DNA of 64,000 nucleotides, taken from Paenibacillus timonensis. Its GTDB lineage: Bacteria; Bacillota; Bacilli; Paenibacillales; Paenibacillaceae. The notes under the pieces are model-generated. The model saw only the letters and a program-made list of their open reading frames with translations. It did no database searches and was not told where the DNA came from. Position numbers and translations under genes: made by a program. How positions within the stretch are numbered: position 1 is the stretch's first letter; each line of letters starts with the position of its first letter. Below, piece after piece: positions 28,542 through 36,941 of the stretch. The stretch covers positions 248,001-312,000 of the forward strand of contig NZ_WNZY01000003.1 of NCBI RefSeq assembly GCF_009725205.1. The letters are read 5' to 3'.

Positions 28542-29249
28542 TTATTCTGTGTATCGCGGGAATAACACGTTATTTTCAAGATGTACATGCGTAAAGGTCA
28601 TTCCCTCCAACTCCTCCAGGCGCGCGTAAGTCAGACGATACGTCGTGCAGGCATGAGCCGGCGGTTGAAAATCCCCGGTGAGCTCGCGCAGCTGTTTCAA
28701 GATATTCCCTGCACCGTCATGCTCCGATTCCAAATCGGCAATCGCGCCCTGCAGTTTTTCGAGCACTTCCGGTTCGCGGCCTGCATCCCAGTTGAGCATC
28801 TTCGGAAATACCTCGGCCTCCTCTTTGTCACTGTGCGCCAACAGCTCACGCCGCAACTCGCCGAACAATCGGGCCACCTCCAGCAGGTGAGGATCTATTT
28901 CACCGTGAACGCGCGAGACCTTCGTCACGTATTTTTGAATTTCCGGGAGCTCCTCCCGTAAATAACGGTGATGTTTGCCTACGATATGTTCAACCAGGTC
29001 CGCAGATGACGCTTGAAGCCAGCCTTCTTCTCCTCCTGTATGCGGATGCTCAGCTAACATACGGTTCAAGTCCTCCAGCAACAGCTCTACCGGAACGCCG
29101 CTTTCTTCCGCCGACTCGGTAATTGGACGGTTTCCCCCGCAGCAAAAGTCGATTTTCCGTTGCCGGAAATAATCCGCGGCTTTTGGAAACCGCAGCACGA
29201 TATCTCGAACTTTATCGGTTATTTGAAATTCTATTGGATTGATATCCAT
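28542..29249 (-). CDS. scdA: Iron-sulphur cluster repair di-iron protein (RIC/ScdA/YtfE)
   Basis: 235 residues. An N-terminal ScdA domain (about 1-75) carries adjacent Cys36-Cys37 in DFCCGG. The C-terminal hemerythrin-like domain holds the di-iron ligands in HIVGKHHRYLREELP, HSDKEEAEVFP, ESEHDGAG and FTHVHLENNVLFP. The family repairs Fe-S clusters damaged by NO or oxidants. The ATG at 29249 has the strong AGGAGGTTTTAGAA site; the longer frame to 29333 runs through the promoter. An Fnr-like site with a -10 at the standard distance lies upstream. With nirBD and hmp this fits a response to nitrite-derived NO. Confidence 0.94.
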   Translation of the reverse strand: MDINPIEFQITDKVRDIVLRFPKAADYFRQRKIDFCCGGNRPITESAEESGVPVELLLEDLNRMLAEHPHTGGEEGWLQASSADLVEHIVGKHHRYLREELPEIQKYVTKVSRVHGEIDPHLLEVARLFGELRRELLAHSDKEEAEVFPKMLNWDAGREPEVLEKLQGAIADLESEHDGAGNILKQLRELTGDFQPPAHACTTYRLTYARLEELEGMTFTHVHLENNVLFPRYTE

Positions 29250-29291
29250 TTCTAAAACCTCCTGAAATAATGAAGTCAAGCTTACCTCTTC

Positions 29292-29334
29292 ACCATACTT
29301 CACGAGGTACACCTGCTTGGTGATTGCGCTCACT
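29292..29334 (-). promoter_or_regulatory. Candidate Fnr-dependent promoter of scdA
   Basis: The site AGTGAGCGCAATCACC (minus, 29319-29334) fits NGTGA-N6-TCACN. A TATGGT -10 box (29292-29297) lies 21 bases downstream, the same layout as at nirB, pflB and hmp. The half-sites are less perfect than at the others. Confidence 0.6.
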
Positions 29335-29363
29335 TCGCCATAAACCTGATTGCCTTATAAAAT

Positions 29364-29391
29364 AAAAAGGCCTCCTGTCTCAGGAGGCCTG
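29364..29391 (-). terminator. Terminator after the short flavoprotein gene
   Basis: AGGCCTCCTG / CAGGAGGCCT perfect hairpin followed by TTTTTATTTT on the minus strand. Confidence 0.92.
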
Positions 29392-29408
29392 TCGTATGTT
29401 CTTATTTA

Positions 29409-29975
29409 TTACTTAAGTACGTCGTGATCAACGTAACGCTCGCCATTCAGCTCACTGATCAGCTCGATCGCAACCTTCGCACCGTCACCGGCGGTGATGA
29501 TCGTATGCACGCTAACCCCAGCAACCGTTCCTGCTGCCCAAACGCGCGGAATGCTCGTACGGCCCTCGCCATCGGTAGCAATCACGGTTTTGATTCTAGG
29601 TTCCCGGCCATCCTTCAGCTCCAAGCCGATAGCGCTTGCAAGATCGGTTAAGGCACCGGTAGCTAATACGATATGGGACGCTTCATAACTGCGGCCGGAT
29701 TCGGTCTTGACAGTCACTTTCGATCCGCCGTTGGTATCTACGCCCGTCACTTTTTCTTCAATGAATTTCGCGCCGAATTTCTCCGCTTGCTCCCGCCCGA
29801 TCTTTAGAAGATCCGGTCCGGAAATATCCTTCGCGCCGTAATGATTCTCGATCCATGCCCGTTTGGTCATGCTAGCGTTGCTGTCCAGAACGAGCGTTTC
29901 TTTACCCGCTTTGGCCAAGAAAAGCGCTGCGCTGGCTCCCGCCGGTCCTGCTCCGATAACAATTACCTCAGCCAC
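29409..29975 (-). CDS. Short FAD-dependent thioredoxin reductase-like oxidoreductase
   Basis: 188 residues, far shorter than thioredoxin reductase (about 310). The N-terminal FAD motif VIVIGAGPAGASAALFLAKAG and the C-terminal FAD motif IPRVWAAGTVAG are present. The NADPH-binding insert and the redox CxxC are both missing, so it is a single FAD domain. Relatives of this size are common in Bacilli with no assigned reaction. A GTG start at 29975 is preferred (VAEVIVIGAG); the in-frame GTG at 29987 is an alternative. It is 58 bases downstream of the YodB-like regulator on the same strand and probably in its regulon. Confidence 0.8.
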   Translation of the reverse strand: MAEVIVIGAGPAGASAALFLAKAGKETLVLDSNASMTKRAWIENHYGAKDISGPDLLKIGREQAEKFGAKFIEEKVTGVDTNGGSKVTVKTESGRSYEASHIVLATGALTDLASAIGLELKDGREPRIKTVIATDGEGRTSIPRVWAAGTVAGVSVHTIITAGDGAKVAIELISELNGERYVDHDVLK

Positions 29976-30033
29976 AAGTACACCCACTTTCTATTGTTTT
30001 CATGCCGCCCGCTCGCCGGTAACGGCATGCCGA

Positions 30034-30351
30034 TCACTTGATCCACTCCGTTGCCCAAGCTTGAACTTCATCCATCACCGGACGAAGCGCACGCCCCTTT
30101 TCGGTCAATTCATATTCAATACGAACCGGTGTCTCAGGATAAACGTGACGGATCAGGATCCCTTCACATTCCAAATCCTTCATCCGCTCCGACAACATTT
30201 TATCGCTCATGGAAGGAATCTGATTGGAAATATCCTTGAATCGTTTCGGCCCGCTCATCAGCGTATTGATGATCAAACCGTTCCAACGTTTGCCGAGAAA
30301 CGAAAAAGCCGATTCAAAACGCGGACACATCGCATGAGAATGCTCATCCAT
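30034..30351 (-). CDS. HxlR-family redox-sensing regulator, YodB-like
   Basis: 105 residues forming one winged helix-turn-helix. The N-terminus (MCPRFESAFSFLGKRWNGLI) and core (PKRFKDI...MLSERMKDLE...PETPVRIEYELTEKG) closely resemble Bacillus subtilis YodB, which senses quinones and diamide through the Cys of the MCP motif (Cys9 here). B. subtilis YodB controls azoreductase, nitroreductase and spx. The ATG at 30351 has GAGGTG upstream; the GTG at 30360 lies in that site. The second C-terminal cysteine found in YodB is absent, so the sensing mechanism would rest on a single cysteine or on intersubunit thiolation. Confidence 0.85.
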   Translation of the reverse strand: MDEHSHAMCPRFESAFSFLGKRWNGLIINTLMSGPKRFKDISNQIPSMSDKMLSERMKDLECEGILIRHVYPETPVRIEYELTEKGRALRPVMDEVQAWATEWIK

Positions 30352-30392
30352 AAAATTCACCTCGTTATCATTGCCCGCCTAAAGGCTTAAGA

Positions 30393-30434
30393 CTTACATT
30401 TTGTTAGTATATTTCATATTAGCACATTTGTCCT
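30393..30434 (-). promoter_or_regulatory. Promoter and candidate operator of the YodB-like gene
   Basis: AGGACA (30429-30434) and TATACT (30406-30411) are spaced by 17 bases on the minus strand. The near-palindrome CTTACATTTTGTTAG (30393-30407) overlaps the -10 end and lies about 42 bases before the start, a position suited to autorepression. Confidence 0.5.
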
Positions 30435-30463
30435 TGGAAAGTAAGGGGGTACCCTTGTCATTT

Positions 30464-30490
30464 GAAAAACGGCCGCCTTGGCGGCGGCCG
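30464..30490 (-). terminator. Terminator after the Gfo/Idh gene
   Basis: CGGCCGCC / GGCGGCCG hairpin followed by TTTTTC on the minus strand, about 95 bases past the stop at 30585. Confidence 0.75.
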
Positions 30491-30584
30491 CTAATATAGT
30501 ATATTACGCTGGTTGTAACTTATACCCCCGCATCTCGGCGGCTGAATCCGTTACCATTTACGTTCACCAAATCGATGGGTAGTG

Positions 30585-31667
30585 TTAATCAAAATAAACC
30601 GTTTTTCCCGTTCTCGCCGACTCATAAATGGCTTCTAAAATTTCCGTTACCACGAGCGCTTGCTCCGGCTTAACGAGCGGCTCCTTATCCTCAAGAATGG
30701 CCTGCACCCAAGCTCTCGCTTCGCGAGTGGCATCGGTTTCCTGCTTGCCTTCGAAAAAAGCGACGCCGCCCGAGCCCAAATCGACCTTCGTCTCGTACAA
30801 ACGGCTCATTTTCTCGCCATTGAGGCGAAGTCCGTTGGTCATATCCGCTCCGCCTTCCGTGCCGCACAGCAACGTTTTGGCTTCGCCGATTTCAACCACG
30901 TTCAGCGCCCAGCTTGATTCAAGGATGATCGTAGCGCCATTCTTCATCGTGATGAAACCAAACGCGGAGTCCTCCACTTTAAATTCTTCAGGATTCCATG
31001 GACCGAACGCGTTCGCCGCATTTTCGCGGTTTCCGAGCTTATGGAAGACGGAGCCGGTGACGCTCTTCGGCTCGTAGTTGTTCATCAGCCATAAGGTAAG
31101 ATCAAGCGCATGGGTACCGATGTCGATCAGTGGACCGCCGCCCTGCTTCTCCTCGTCCAGAAATACGCCCCAAGTAGGCACCGCCCGGCGGCGAAGCGCC
31201 AGCGCCTTGCCGAGATAAATGTCCCCGAGTTCGCCATTTTCGCACAGCTCTTTCAAGTACAAGCTATCGTTGCGGAAGCGGTTCTGGTAAGCGATCGTCA
31301 GCTTTTTGCCCGTGCGTTTGGCCGCATCGAGCATTTGACGAGCCTGCTCAGCCGTTTTGGCCATCGGCTTCTCGCACATCACATGGCGGCCGGATTCCAG
31401 CGAAGCGACCGTGATTTCCGCGTGGGAGTCATTCGGCGTGCAGACATGCACGACTTCGGCATCGCATTCCGCTAACAATTGGCGGAAATCCGTATAAACC
31501 TTGGCGCCTTCCGCGCCATATTGTTCCGCAGCTTTGGCTGCGCGCTCCTGGACGATGTCGCAGAATGCGATCATTTCCACCTCAGGCTGCTGAGCTAGGC
31601 TTGGCAAATGCTTACCGTTCGCAATCCCGCCACAACCGATGATCGCGACTTTCAACGTTTTAGACAT
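30585..31667 (-). CDS. Gfo/Idh/MocA-family sugar dehydrogenase
   Basis: 360 residues. The NAD(P)-binding Rossmann motif VAIIGCGGIANGKHLP is at residues 6-21, EKPMAKT near 96-102 holds the conserved catalytic-region Lys, and LIDIGTHALDLTLWLM contains the conserved His. Family members oxidise or reduce sugars, inositols or their derivatives; the substrate is not visible from sequence. The ATG at 31667 has GGGAGGTAAGCTTC and overlaps the end of the upstream isomerase gene by 8 bases, so the two are coupled. An AraC regulator is divergent. The pair is a typical sugar or inositol-like catabolic module. Confidence 0.9.
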   Translation of the reverse strand: MSKTLKVAIIGCGGIANGKHLPSLAQQPEVEMIAFCDIVQERAAKAAEQYGAEGAKVYTDFRQLLAECDAEVVHVCTPNDSHAEITVASLESGRHVMCEKPMAKTAEQARQMLDAAKRTGKKLTIAYQNRFRNDSLYLKELCENGELGDIYLGKALALRRRAVPTWGVFLDEEKQGGGPLIDIGTHALDLTLWLMNNYEPKSVTGSVFHKLGNRENAANAFGPWNPEEFKVEDSAFGFITMKNGATIILESSWALNVVEIGEAKTLLCGTEGGADMTNGLRLNGEKMSRLYETKVDLGSGGVAFFEGKQETDATREARAWVQAILEDKEPLVKPEQALVVTEILEAIYESARTGKTVYFD

Positions 31668-32430
31668 GAAGCTTACCTCCCTTTTCCGCGTAGGCACGCA
31701 CCCACTCCATGCTTGTTTGGATGCTGTCCAGCGGATCTGCGGCGCAATAATCCTGCTCCACGATCAACCATTTTACGCCTGCTGCGATCGACGCATCGCC
31801 GATGTCCGTAATGGCGATTTCTCCGCGGCCCAACTCAACCGTTTCCGGAGAACCGTCCGCTTTCTTAACCAAGTCTTTCCAGTGCACCAGCGGAAGCCGC
31901 CCTTGGTATGTCGCGATATATTCCAGCGGATCCGACCCGGCAAACGCAACCCAGCAAGAGTCGAGTTCAACCTGCAGCAAGGATTCGGGAACTTGCTCGT
32001 ATATCGCATCTAGCGCCGGTTTGCCCTCGTGCTGCAACGTCAGTTCAAAATCATGGTTATGATAGCAAAGGACCAAACCCTCTTCTTTGCAGCGCTCTCC
32101 GAATATTTTCAGATCCTCGATGATTTCCGACCAGCGGTTGCGATCCTCCTCCGCCAAATAAGGAACGATGATATAACGGCTGCCAATCGCTTTATTAAAC
32201 GCCAATTCCTCATCCAAGGCTTCCTTCAACCGGTTATATGGAGTATGCGCACCGATCGCGGTCAAGCCCGTTTCCCGCAATATTTCCTGCACCTGCTCTA
32301 CCGAGCGACCGTAAAATCCGGCAAACTCCACACCTTTATAACCAAGTTTCGCCACCTTGCGCAGCGTTCCCTCAAAATCCTGCTCCAAATGATCTCTTAC
32401 CGTATACAACTGCAAACCAATCTGCGTCAT
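31660..32430 (-). CDS. Sugar phosphate isomerase/epimerase (AP endonuclease 2 TIM barrel)
   Basis: 256 residues forming one TIM barrel of the IolE/xylose-isomerase-like family. Conserved metal-site residues appear in YHNHDFE (His and Glu), LQVELDSCWVAFAG and LPLVHWKD. The N-terminal IGLQLYTVRDHLEQDFEGTL is typical of this group. The ATG at 32430 (MTQIGLQLYTVR) follows GAGGTGAACGAGAAG; longer in-frame starts to 32532 run through the regulatory region. It is coupled to the Gfo/Idh gene. Isomerase, epimerase or dehydratase activity cannot be told apart from sequence. Confidence 0.88.
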   Translation of the reverse strand: MTQIGLQLYTVRDHLEQDFEGTLRKVAKLGYKGVEFAGFYGRSVEQVQEILRETGLTAIGAHTPYNRLKEALDEELAFNKAIGSRYIIVPYLAEEDRNRWSEIIEDLKIFGERCKEEGLVLCYHNHDFELTLQHEGKPALDAIYEQVPESLLQVELDSCWVAFAGSDPLEYIATYQGRLPLVHWKDLVKKADGSPETVELGRGEIAITDIGDASIAAGVKWLIVEQDYCAADPLDSIQTSMEWVRAYAEKGGKLHV

Positions 32431-32499
32431 CTTCTCGTTCACCTCATCCATAGTTGTGGTATAACCTAGAACTCCATTCATGCCATCAGATGGATCCAT

Positions 32500-32513
32500 A
32501 TAAAGCGCTTTCC
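32500..32513 (-). promoter_or_regulatory. Candidate cre (CcpA) site upstream of the isomerase gene
   Basis: The core AAAGCGCTTT is a perfect palindrome; on the minus strand GGAAAGCGCTTTAT matches 12 of 14 cre positions. It lies 70 bases before the isomerase start, which fits carbon catabolite control of this sugar operon. Confidence 0.5.
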
Positions 32514-32614
32514 ATGTACCATGGTATTTCAAAACGCTCCGTTGTAAAATGAATAATATGATTGAAACATGAACAATCTGGTCATTTTTTTCGAAGACCC
32601 TGTGGAGGACACCA

Positions 32615-33436
32615 ATGAAGGAAGAAGCAAACCTGCAAATTTTGCATGCCGGCTATTCGCTGCACCGCAAGCCATTCCACACGACGCAAATAGACGGACA
32701 CGAAAATTATCTCATTCGCCTGCAAACATTAGGCAAATGCCGTTCGCGATTAAACGGGCGGCTAGAGCTTTTGGAACCCGGCGATTTGTTGCTGTTCGCC
32801 CCGGGGGATCCCTACGAGCTGAAAATTGAAGCGGAACCGAACAGTACAGGGGAACCGGCGGTTTCCAGCGGCGATTACCATATTTTTTTATCTGGGGAAT
32901 GGATCAAAGCCTGGTGGAACCGCCGGCCGCTTCCTCATCGACTGAAGGTTCCCTTGTCCGAGGGCATCGTTGGAACCTTCCGTCAGATCATGCTGGAGCA
33001 GCGCCGCATCTCCAACCCGACACCGGAAATATCCGAATACTATTTAAAGATCCTGTGCATGGAGATCGAACGAAATTTACTGGAGCAGCCGCAACCTACC
33101 TATCCAACCTATCTTGCCCACCGCCTGAAAAATTATATCGAAGAAAACGCTGCTACTCCCTTTAAGCTGGAGGACGCCGCAGTCCACGTCGGCATCAGCG
33201 TGTCGCGGGCGGTGCATCTCTTCAAGCAGGCGTTTGGCACCAGCATGATTCAATACACCCTGGACGTGCGACTGAACATGGCGCGCGAGCGGATCATCTT
33301 CAGCCCCTTATCGCTTGAGCACGTTGCGGAGAGCTCCGGTTTCCCGAGCTACAATTATTTCCACAAAGTTTTCCGCAAACGTTTTGGGATGTCTCCCAAA
33401 CAATTCCGCCAAACCTCCCGTGACAATGGCGCATAG
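32615..33436 (+). CDS. AraC-family transcriptional regulator
   Basis: 273 residues. The N-terminal 150 residues look like a cupin sugar-sensing domain (ENYLIRLQTLGKCRSRLNGRLELLEPGDLLLFAPGDPYEL). The C-terminal 100 residues are two AraC helix-turn-helix motifs (FKLEDAAVHVGISVSRAVHLFKQAFG; LEHVAESSGFPSYNYFHKVFRKRFGMSPKQFR). GGAGGACACCA precedes the ATG. It is divergent from the isomerase-dehydrogenase pair and shares the short 32431-32614 regulatory gap, so it probably controls that pair. Confidence 0.92.
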   Translation: MKEEANLQILHAGYSLHRKPFHTTQIDGHENYLIRLQTLGKCRSRLNGRLELLEPGDLLLFAPGDPYELKIEAEPNSTGEPAVSSGDYHIFLSGEWIKAWWNRRPLPHRLKVPLSEGIVGTFRQIMLEQRRISNPTPEISEYYLKILCMEIERNLLEQPQPTYPTYLAHRLKNYIEENAATPFKLEDAAVHVGISVSRAVHLFKQAFGTSMIQYTLDVRLNMARERIIFSPLSLEHVAESSGFPSYNYFHKVFRKRFGMSPKQFRQTSRDNGA

Positions 33437-33458
33437 TGTTGGGTCTGCCTGAAATGCA

Positions 33459-33511
33459 AACAACGCCGTGGGTGGCCATTGTAACGGCCGCCTGCGGCGT
33501 TGTTCTTTTTT
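33459..33511. terminator. Bidirectional terminator between araC-type gene and terC
   Basis: Long hairpin AACAACGCCG...CGGCGTTGTT followed by TTCTTTTTT on the plus strand. It is shared by the converging AraC and TerC genes. Confidence 0.85.
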
Positions 33512-33515
33512 ACCC

Positions 33516-34211
33516 TTAACCTCCGTTGGTTTGCGGTATCGCTTGGCGAAGGCGCGCTTTACGCTTCTTCATTTGGGTGCCAAGCAGCACCACCACAGCG
33601 ATGACGAGAATCTCGAATCCGTATTTGATCCAAGGGCTGGCGAACCAATCGTGGATCAGCGGCTCTTCGACGATCATCTTGGCTGAGGTCCAAGCCAGTA
33701 CGGCGGCACCGATCGTGATCACGATCGGATAACGTTCGGTCAACTTCAGAATCATCGTGCTTCCCCATACCATAATCGGTACAGAAACGGCGAGACCGAT
33801 AATGACCAGCAGGGTGTCCCCATGCGCTGCACCCGCTACGGCTAGCACGTTATCGAGGCCCATCATCGCATCTGCGATAATGATCGTACGGATGGCTGCC
33901 CACATTTGGTTGCCTGCTTTTATTTCGTGGTTCTTCTCCTCGACCAGCAACTTATAGGCGATCCAGACAAGAGCAAGGCCGCCGGCGAGTCGTAATCCCG
34001 GGATGTTTAGCAGTTGCACGACAAGCAAGGTCATGATTACCCGGATCACAATCGCGCCAATGGTCCCCCAAATAATGACTTTTCTCTGATCCTGGTGAGG
34101 CACGTTACGGGCGGCAAGGCCAATAACGATCGCGTTGTCTCCGGCTAGGACGAGGTCAATCAGGACGATGGATAATAAAGCCATCCAAAATTCCGGCGAA
34201 AATAAATCCAT
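33516..34211 (-). CDS. TerC-family membrane protein (manganese export type)
   Basis: 231 residues with about seven transmembrane helices. The TerC signature acidic motifs are in LAGDNAIVIGL (near residue 23) and DAMMGLDNVLAV (near 114). Bacillus relatives (YjbE/YkoY group) are implicated in manganese efflux or metalation of secreted proteins. GGGGAGAGAAT precedes the ATG. The yybP-ykoY riboswitch directly upstream makes a manganese role very likely. Confidence 0.92.
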   Translation of the reverse strand: MDLFSPEFWMALLSIVLIDLVLAGDNAIVIGLAARNVPHQDQRKVIIWGTIGAIVIRVIMTLLVVQLLNIPGLRLAGGLALVWIAYKLLVEEKNHEIKAGNQMWAAIRTIIIADAMMGLDNVLAVAGAAHGDTLLVIIGLAVSVPIMVWGSTMILKLTERYPIVITIGAAVLAWTSAKMIVEEPLIHDWFASPWIKYGFEILVIAVVVLLGTQMKKRKARLRQAIPQTNGG

Positions 34212-34363
34212 ATTCTCTCCCCTTTCTAATTTCCATGCAGCGATCCCACTTTTTCCGGAAAAACCGCCTCACGACCGACCGCTGACTTTGTTGTAAAGGT
34301 AGTGTGTCAGGCCTACGGACAATTGATGCGGTAGGGATTACGGGAACAATCCCCATCAGTGAT

Positions 34364-34530
34364 CCAAAAAAAATACGCCGTGTCCGTATTGGGCACGACG
34401 CAATTTATGCATCAAAAGAGACCTTCACCCAATACTCGCTACGGGCAAAGGTCTCGCTAACAACATTTCGTTGCCAATAAAGCCGGGGGTATGTATACTC
34501 CCGTAATGACGACTTTATTGTAGCAGCTAC
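34364..34530 (-). promoter_or_regulatory. yybP-ykoY (Mn2+) riboswitch upstream of terC
   Basis: On the minus strand GGGAGTATACATACCCCCGGC is followed by GCGAGACCTTTGCCCG, then a hairpin GAGACCTT/AAGGTCTC and TTTT, the hallmark of this class. A second terminator (CGTCGTGCCC / GGACACGGCG then TATTTTTTTT, 34366-34400) follows and is the likely expression platform. Mn2+ binding should open read-through into terC 150 bases downstream. The exact pairing was traced by eye. The rest of the 34212-34363 stretch holds no gene. Confidence 0.88.
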
Positions 34531-34612
34531 TCCCCTTTGGGAACCATGCATGTTTAATGGAGTTATTATAGCACGTACTCCAGGAGAGCACCAGCCTTTT
34601 ATGCAAAGCGTT

Positions 34613-34641
34613 TTGGGTTTGGTGCAAAAACAAGTTATAAT
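34613..34641 (+). promoter_or_regulatory. Promoter of msrAB
   Basis: TTGGGT (34613-34618) and TATAAT (34636-34641) with 17-base spacing, 25 bases upstream of the msrAB start. Confidence 0.7.
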
Positions 34642-34665
34642 AAGGAGCGAAACGGAGGGATCACA

Positions 34666-35646
34666 ATGAGTCCAGCGTCAAATTCCAATGTCAAACTGGC
34701 CACTTTTGCCGGAGGTTGCTTCTGGTGCATGGTTTCGCCATTCGAAGAGCTGCCCGGCATTCACGGGATTATTTCCGGATATACCGGCGGTCATACGGTT
34801 AATCCAACTTACGAGCAGGTTTGCGCCGGACACACCGGCCACTACGAAGCCGTGCAGATCACGTACGACCCGGCCGTGTTTCCTTACCGCAAGCTGCTGG
34901 AGTTATATTGGCAGCAAATCGACCCGACGGACGAAGGCGGCCAATTTCATGATCGCGGCGAATCGTATCGCACCGCGATTTTTTACCATGATGAGGAGCA
35001 GCGTCTGGAGGCAGAGGCTTCTAAGCAAGAGCTTGCGCAAAGCGGTCGCTTTAACAAGCCGATCGTCACACCGATTTTGCCGGCGGCGCCTTTTTATCCT
35101 GCCGAGGAATATCATCAGCAATATCACAAGAAAAATCCGGGCCATTATAAGCTGTACCGCAAAGGCTCCGGACGCGAGGACTTTCTGGAACGCCACTGGT
35201 CCGGCCCGGAGGATCCAGAGGAACTGAAGCGCCGGCTGACCCCGATGCAATACGAGGTGACGCAAAACAACGCGACCGAGCGGCCGTTTACAGGCGAGTA
35301 CTGGGACCACGAAGAAGAAGGGATTTATGTCGATATCGTCTCCGGCGAGCCGCTGTTCAGCTCCCGCGACAAATACGACGCAGGCTGCGGCTGGCCCAGC
35401 TTTACGCGCCCGCTCCGTAGCTACCACGTCAAGGAAAAAACCGACACGAGTCACTTCATGATCCGCACCGAAGTGCGCAGCCGGCTGGGCGACTCCCACC
35501 TGGGCCATGTCTTCGAGGATGGCCCGGAACCAACGGGCCTCAGATATTGCATTAATTCCGCGGCGCTCCGCTTTGTACCGTTAGCGGATCTAGAGAAGGA
35601 AGGGTACGGAGAATATCTTTACCTGTTCCAAGATACGCAAGAATAA
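34666..35646 (+). CDS. msrAB: Fused peptide methionine sulphoxide reductase MsrA/MsrB
   Basis: 326 residues. Residues 10-165 are MsrA, with catalytic Cys in GGCFWCM reducing the S-sulphoxide. Residues about 185-320 are MsrB, acting on the R-sulphoxide, with [11 protein letters not shown] and catalytic Cys in [12 protein letters not shown]. The four zinc cysteines of many MsrB proteins are missing, as in the zinc-free subclass. No signal peptide, so it repairs cytoplasmic proteins. ACGGAGGGATCACA precedes the ATG. It is monocistronic, with its own promoter. Confidence 0.96.
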   Translation: MSPASNSNVKLATFAGGCFWCMVSPFEELPGIHGIISGYTGGHTVNPTYEQVCAGHTGHYEAVQITYDPAVFPYRKLLELYWQQIDPTDEGGQFHDRGESYRTAIFYHDEEQRLEAEASKQELAQSGRFNKPIVTPILPAAPFYPAEEYHQQYHKKNPGHYKLYRKGSGREDFLERHWSGPEDPEELKRRLTPMQYEVTQNNATERPFTGEYWDHEEEGIYVDIVSGEPLFSSRDKYDAGCGWPSFTRPLRSYHVKEKTDTSHFMIRTEVRSRLGDSHLGHVFEDGPEPTGLRYCINSAALRFVPLADLEKEGYGEYLYLFQDTQE

Positions 35647-35703
35647 AGAAGCTAGTACAGAACAAGGCTGCCGATCCCGGCAGCTTGTTCTTTTTGGAGA
35701 GGA

Positions 35704-36273
35704 TCATGATTCTTCGCCCCGCTCCTCTCCGGCCTTTTTACGGGCACGAAACCGCCGCACCTTCATGAGGTTGCCGCACATTTTATCATCGCAGTATTTT
35801 TTCGTTCGATTTCGCGTATCATCATAAAAAATCCAGCGGCAATCAGGGTTATCGCACACGCGAATCCTTCCCGTCTCTCCCCCAAGTAAGGTTTCGCCGA
35901 AGCTCGCGGCGATTTCCGCCCGCACATGGCGCCAATCCTCCGTTACCGGAACATATACCAGCCGAACCGCTCCCGGCCGGCCAATCAGACGGCGACTCAC
36001 TACATCAAGCGCTAAATGCTCGTTGAGCAGCTGCCAATCCCCATCTTCCATGTCGCCGCCGTCCGCCAATTTGACGGCTAGCAGATGCAAACGCTCCCGA
36101 AAATGACGCATTGCCGAAGCTGCTTCCGCAGGCATCGGTACGGGGGCGGCGAGATGCCAGTCGCTAAGGAATCGCTCTTGCCAAGCCCGTATTTCCAGGC
36201 GATCTTCGCTGCGTCCGCTCCCCCGCCAGTCATGCCATTGGCTATTTAGAAAATCACTCCATAATGTCTCCAA
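35704..36273 (-). CDS. CGNR zinc-finger (ABATE) domain protein
   Basis: 189 residues. The C-terminal zinc finger reads CDNPDCRWIFYD...KKYCDDKMCGNLMKVRRFRARKK, matching the CGNR family with four zinc cysteines and basic tail. The N-terminal ABATE domain contains FLNSQWHDW. The family is thought to be stress-related transcription factors. No ATG fits: GGGGAGG is followed nine bases later by a TTG at 36273, which I take as start; an in-frame TTG at 36291 precedes that site. The DinB-family gene is divergent, sharing a 130-base promoter region. Confidence 0.8.
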   Translation of the reverse strand: METLWSDFLNSQWHDWRGSGRSEDRLEIRAWQERFLSDWHLAAPVPMPAEAASAMRHFRERLHLLAVKLADGGDMEDGDWQLLNEHLALDVVSRRLIGRPGAVRLVYVPVTEDWRHVRAEIAASFGETLLGGETGRIRVCDNPDCRWIFYDDTRNRTKKYCDDKMCGNLMKVRRFRARKKAGEERGEES

Positions 36274-36406
36274 CTCCAAAGGCCTCCCCAAGATGTAACG
36301 ACCAAATCTATAAATGAATAGTTACATTCTTACCATCTTCTGCTACAATACCATTGTAACCCTTTAAATATGGATTAGCCAGTTACAATGATGAGGAGGA
36401 GATCAG

Positions 36407-36889
36407 ATGAGCGTAAGTGCCGTGGATTTACTCGTACTGCAAAAAGACAACACTTGGGAATTGGAGGAGTGGATCGTACCGTTGTCAACGGCTTTGGCAG
36501 GCACGACCGCCGAGCAAGCCATTTGGGCTCCGCCGGGCGGCGGCAACACGATATGGCAAACGGTCAGTCATATTAATTATTACAACGAGCGGATGCTTAG
36601 CCGCCTAAAAGGGGTAGAGCCGGACGCTCGCGTGGAAACCAACGAGAAGACCTTCGCTGGCGGAACGCCGGATGAAGCCGTGTGGGCAGAGGTGCTGGCG
36701 GAAACGAAACGGATTCAGTTGGAACTGCGCGAGGCGATCGCTTCCTTATCCAATGAGGAATTGGAAGCGCCTTACGCGAATACGAACGAATCCGTGGGAC
36801 GCGAGTTCTCCCGCTGGATGCTGCATGACGCCTACCATGCGGGACAAATCGTGTTGATTCGCAGGCAGCAGGGTTCTTGGAGATCCTGA
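36407..36889 (+). CDS. DinB-family four-helix metal-binding protein
   Basis: 160 residues with the DinB/YfiT-like four-helix pattern. Three metal-ligand histidines are visible: IWQTVSHINYYNERML (first) and WMLHDAYHAGQIVLIRRQQG (second and third). Many members are thiol-dependent transferases (bacillithiol) or of unknown function. GAGGAGGAGATCAG precedes the ATG. It is divergent from the CGNR gene and convergent with the YitT-family gene. Confidence 0.87.
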   Translation: MSVSAVDLLVLQKDNTWELEEWIVPLSTALAGTTAEQAIWAPPGGGNTIWQTVSHINYYNERMLSRLKGVEPDARVETNEKTFAGGTPDEAVWAEVLAETKRIQLELREAIASLSNEELEAPYANTNESVGREFSRWMLHDAYHAGQIVLIRRQQGSWRS

Positions 36890-36902
36890 GAAATCAAAAA
36901 AG

Positions 36903-36941
36903 AAACGGCCCGAGCCTTAAGCTCGAGCCGTTTTCTCTTTC
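36903..36941. terminator. Bidirectional terminator between dinB-type and yitT-type genes
   Basis: ACGGC.CGAGC / GCTCG.GCCGT hairpin with A-run on the left and TTTTCTCTTT on the right. The stop codon of the minus-strand YitT gene lies in the hairpin loop. Confidence 0.8.
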
